Shown: in pieces, positions 61,965 through 64,000 of the stretch
How the letters are laid out: every line of letters begins with the position of its first letter
How positions within the stretch are numbered: position 1 is the stretch's first letter
Source: Bacteroidales bacterium WCE2008
GTDB taxonomy: Bacteria; Bacteroidota; Bacteroidia; Bacteroidales; UBA932
Direction: 5' to 3'
Length of the DNA stretch: 64,000 nucleotides
Assembly: GCA_900167925.1 (NCBI GenBank)
Contig: FUZM01000001.1
Location: forward strand, 372,001 to 436,000
Made by a program: the position numbers and the translations under genes
Notes under the pieces: model-generated
What the model was told of the DNA's origin: nothing
The model's database searches: none
Seen by the model: only the letters and a program-made list of their open reading frames with translations

Positions 61965-64000
61965 TATGCTATTGTCTCTTTCTTGTCTTCGTGGATGTAG
62001 AATCTGTGTTCTGCCTCTACCTGCCTCATCTCGCTGAATGAGGAAACACGTTTGAGGTAACCGATCACACGGGTAAGATAATCGAGATTCTTGCTTCCGC
62101 ACTTAGGACATTCGGTAAGGGTATCCTTGCTGATATATCCGCAGTCGTTGCAGACTGTATTGCGGCAGTTGAAGGTGAAATAGTTCGTGCCATAATGCGC
62201 AGCCACATTAAGCAGCTGGCGGTACTGCTCCTTGGTGAGGTGCTCTGCGATATTCATGTGCAGGGCAGAACCTCCGTCGAGGTACTTGACGTAATCCTCG
62301 CCGTGCAGCTTGAACTTGTCCACTATGCTGAGGCTCTCGTCCTCAGGGTTGTAGAAGTAAGAGCTGTACATGTTGTGCCTTGGAGAGACGAAGTAACCGT
62401 CCTTGGCGTCCCACTTGTAGTTCTTTCCGGACAAATTCTCTCCAGGGACGAACTCTGTGTTGAACATCGTCTCCTTGGTCTTGTCCTTTCTGTTGGCTAT
62501 GTTTATGGTTTCAAGAAGGCCGTTGACGAACTCCTTGTAATCTTCGTTAGGAGAGATCTGCAGTCCGAGGAATTCGGCTGCGTCGGTCATACCGTTGACA
62601 CCGATGGTAAGGTACTGCCTTGACATGTCGATGAAGCCTGCCTTGTAGACGTCAAGCATATCGGCCTTGAGGAAGTCCTTGATGATCTCGTTGAATGCGG
62701 TCTGGTATTTATGCACCCTCTCCGTCATCTCGCTGACCTGGGCATTGATGAACTTATAGAGGTCCTTGCGGTCGAACTTGAGCTCAGGGCTGAGAGGCTT
62801 GCCAGGCTCGAGCTCGATACCTTTCTGCTGGAAATACTCCCTTGCCGCATTCTGGATGACGCGGTTGAGGTTGATGGTCATTACCGACTTCGAACCGGTC
62901 GATACTGAAGCGGTACCCATGGAGTACTGGTGCGTGGTATGGTTGTGCGAAGCGTCCTGCATGTCCTTGAGGGAGTTGCGGAGACGGCAGCAGCTTGAAA
63001 GGCTGTCCGGACTGTTGGAGATATAGCAGAAGAAACTGTGTCCCTTGGACCACATCTCGGAAGTGAAGTCTGCGTACTCCTTGTCGGCATAGTCGTCGCC
63101 GCCGTCGGTAAGCAGGGCCATCGTCTCTACCGGGAAGGTAAGCACGTATTTGTTGCGTTCTTCGTTGAACCACTGCATGAAATGCTTCTGCAGCCATGAA
63201 AGAGTCTCCCATTTAGGGGCTGTGCCGTCAGGGAAGCGGAAGTCGCTGAATACTCCCTCGAAATATGGCTTGTCGAAGTAGCTTATATTCCAGAACACTG
63301 TCTGGTAACCTCTGTTTCCCGCAGGCATGTTCATGGAGTGCACGATCTGCTGGAAATAGTTGTCGATAACCTTGGTAAGCGTACGCTGCTTTACGTTGTT
63401 CTCGACTACGGTATCGAGCTTGTCGAGGTAGTCGTCGCCGTAGTCCTTGCGGATGAAGTAATCGAGATACATCAGGAACTCCGGAGTTGCTACGGCACCC
63501 ATGAACTGGGACGATACCGAGTAGACCAGATTGATGAACTCGCCGCAGAACGACTTCAGGTCGGTAGGCGCAACGGATACGCCGCCCAGCTCGCGGAGAC
63601 CGGTCACGAGGAATGGGTACATCGTGATGGCGACGCAGTATGGGTAACCCGGAGTACCGCTCTCGTCATGTTTGTAGAGGGTATGCTCCTCTATGTCCTT
63701 GAGGTACTGGGTCGCCAGCTCCCTGTCATAAAGGGCCTTGATCTTGTCCTTCATGATGAAGCGGTTCTGCTTGATGTTGTTCTCCTTATAGAGCTCCTGT
63801 CCGAGGGTTACGATATTCTTCCTCGTGACATTGGCGTTGGCGTCGAACTTAGAGCCGGTAGCGGCATTCGAAGCCTTGATATAATCGTGGATGAAGTCCC
63901 TCTTCTTGCGGAGGTCCATACCCGAATCGAATTTCTCGATATACTCACGCGCTACTTTCTTGTTGATGGACATGAGGGAATCCACCACCTGACGGCGGAT
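61964..64000 (-). CDS. nrdD: Anaerobic ribonucleoside-triphosphate reductase (5' end outside window)
   Basis: The frame is open to the window edge (IRRQVVDSLMS...), so the true N-terminus with most of the ATP-cone is missing; 678 residues are visible. The glycyl-radical site is in TRVIGYLKRVSSFSE near the C-terminus, preceded by a zinc-ribbon (CNDCGY...CPKCGS). The active-site region includes GNRGYQTVFWNISYF. It reduces ribonucleoside triphosphates to deoxy forms without oxygen, marking an anaerobic lifestyle. Coupled to nrdG by a one-base overlap. Confidence 0.95.
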   Translation of the reverse strand: MRRQVVDSLMSINKKVAREYIEKFDSGMDLRKKRDFIHDYIKASNAATGSKFDANANVTRKNIVTLGQELYKENNIKQNRFIMKDKIKALYDRELATQYLKDIEEHTLYKHDESGTPGYPYCVAITMYPFLVTGLRELGGVSVAPTDLKSFCGEFINLVYSVSSQFMGAVATPEFLMYLDYFIRKDYGDDYLDKLDTVVENNVKQRTLTKVIDNYFQQIVHSMNMPAGNRGYQTVFWNISYFDKPYFEGVFSDFRFPDGTAPKWETLSWLQKHFMQWFNEERNKYVLTFPVETMALLTDGGDDYADKEYADFTSEMWSKGHSFFCYISNSPDSLSSCCRLRNSLKDMQDASHNHTTHQYSMGTASVSTGSKSVMTINLNRVIQNAAREYFQQKGIELEPGKPLSPELKFDRKDLYKFINAQVSEMTERVHKYQTAFNEIIKDFLKADMLDVYKAGFIDMSRQYLTIGVNGMTDAAEFLGLQISPNEDYKEFVNGLLETINIANRKDKTKETMFNTEFVPGENLSGKNYKWDAKDGYFVSPRHNMYSSYFYNPEDESLSIVDKFKLHGEDYVKYLDGGSALHMNIAEHLTKEQYRQLLNVAAHYGTNYFTFNCRNTVCNDCGYISKDTLTECPKCGSKNLDYLTRVIGYLKRVSSFSEMRQVEAEHRFYIHEDKKETIA

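Noticed and set aside
61965..62102. N-terminal extension of nrdG up to 62102
   Set aside because: It lies wholly within the nrdD 3' end and has no NrdG likeness; the ATG at 61964 overlaps the nrdD stop and begins family-like sequence.

Overview
The window comes from the chromosome of a member of the Bacteroidota, most probably an anaerobic gut Bacteroidales. The evidence is two SusC/SusD pairs, many surface lipoproteins, type III glutamine synthetase, the NagB-PIG-L fusion, anaerobic ribonucleotide reductase (NrdDG), and promoters of the TTTG / TAnnTTTG type found only in this phylum (for example upstream of rpsL). Most genes are GC-rich. Two parts are clearly AT-richer: the toxin tail plus immunity gene (about 2.09-3.43 kb) and the C10 protease region (about 31.8-33.4 kb). 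The species cannot be named from this sequence.

Layout. 0-3.4 kb: 3' end of an RHS polymorphic toxin with an HNH/AHH-type nuclease tip, and its likely immunity gene. 3.5-6.5 kb: NagB-PIG-L fusion and an OmpA-type lipoprotein. 6.5-7.4 kb: a gene-free, GC-rich stretch ending in three 74-bp structured repeats. 7.4-13.7 kb: DPP4-type peptidase, DUF3298 lipoprotein, an Ogt-like protein and a GH2 beta-galactosidase. 13.7-17.3 kb: rpsL-rpsG-fusA-rpsJ and a tRNA(CAU). 17.4-29.6 kb: a tyrosine phosphatase, then a nitrogen-assimilation operon glnN-gltB-gltD-glnK-amt-asnB. 29.6-31.6 kb, minus strand: pyrG and a small membrane protein. 31.9-37.2 kb: a frameshifted C10 protease, a lipoprotein, and a DUF4249/TonB-receptor pair. 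37.4-56.5 kb: a polysaccharide utilisation locus with a ROK kinase, three GH18 enzymes, two SusC/SusD pairs and two other surface lipoproteins. 56.6-61.5 kb: a HAD-inositol monophosphatase fusion and a second TonB receptor/DUF4249 pair. 61.5-64 kb, minus strand: nrdG and nrdD, the latter cut by the window edge.

The most striking find is the leader of the nitrogen operon. Between a TACATTTG promoter and glnN lies a 34-codon ORF in which 12 of 13 consecutive codons (residues 7-19) are Asn or Gln. It is followed by a 12-bp stem, GAAA loop and eight T (an intrinsic terminator), and glnN starts 31 nt after the T-run. The operon makes glutamine (GSIII, GOGAT, ammonium import and sensing) and asparagine (AsnB). 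This has the layout of a transcription attenuator in which stalling at Asn/Gln codons would relieve termination. It is an inference from sequence, but every part is visible.

The polysaccharide locus probably handles GlcNAc-containing glycans (chitin-like or N-glycans). GH18 lipoproteins would cut at the surface, SusC/D pairs would import, and the ROK kinase would phosphorylate sugars. The NagB homologue elsewhere in the window could feed amino sugar into glycolysis.
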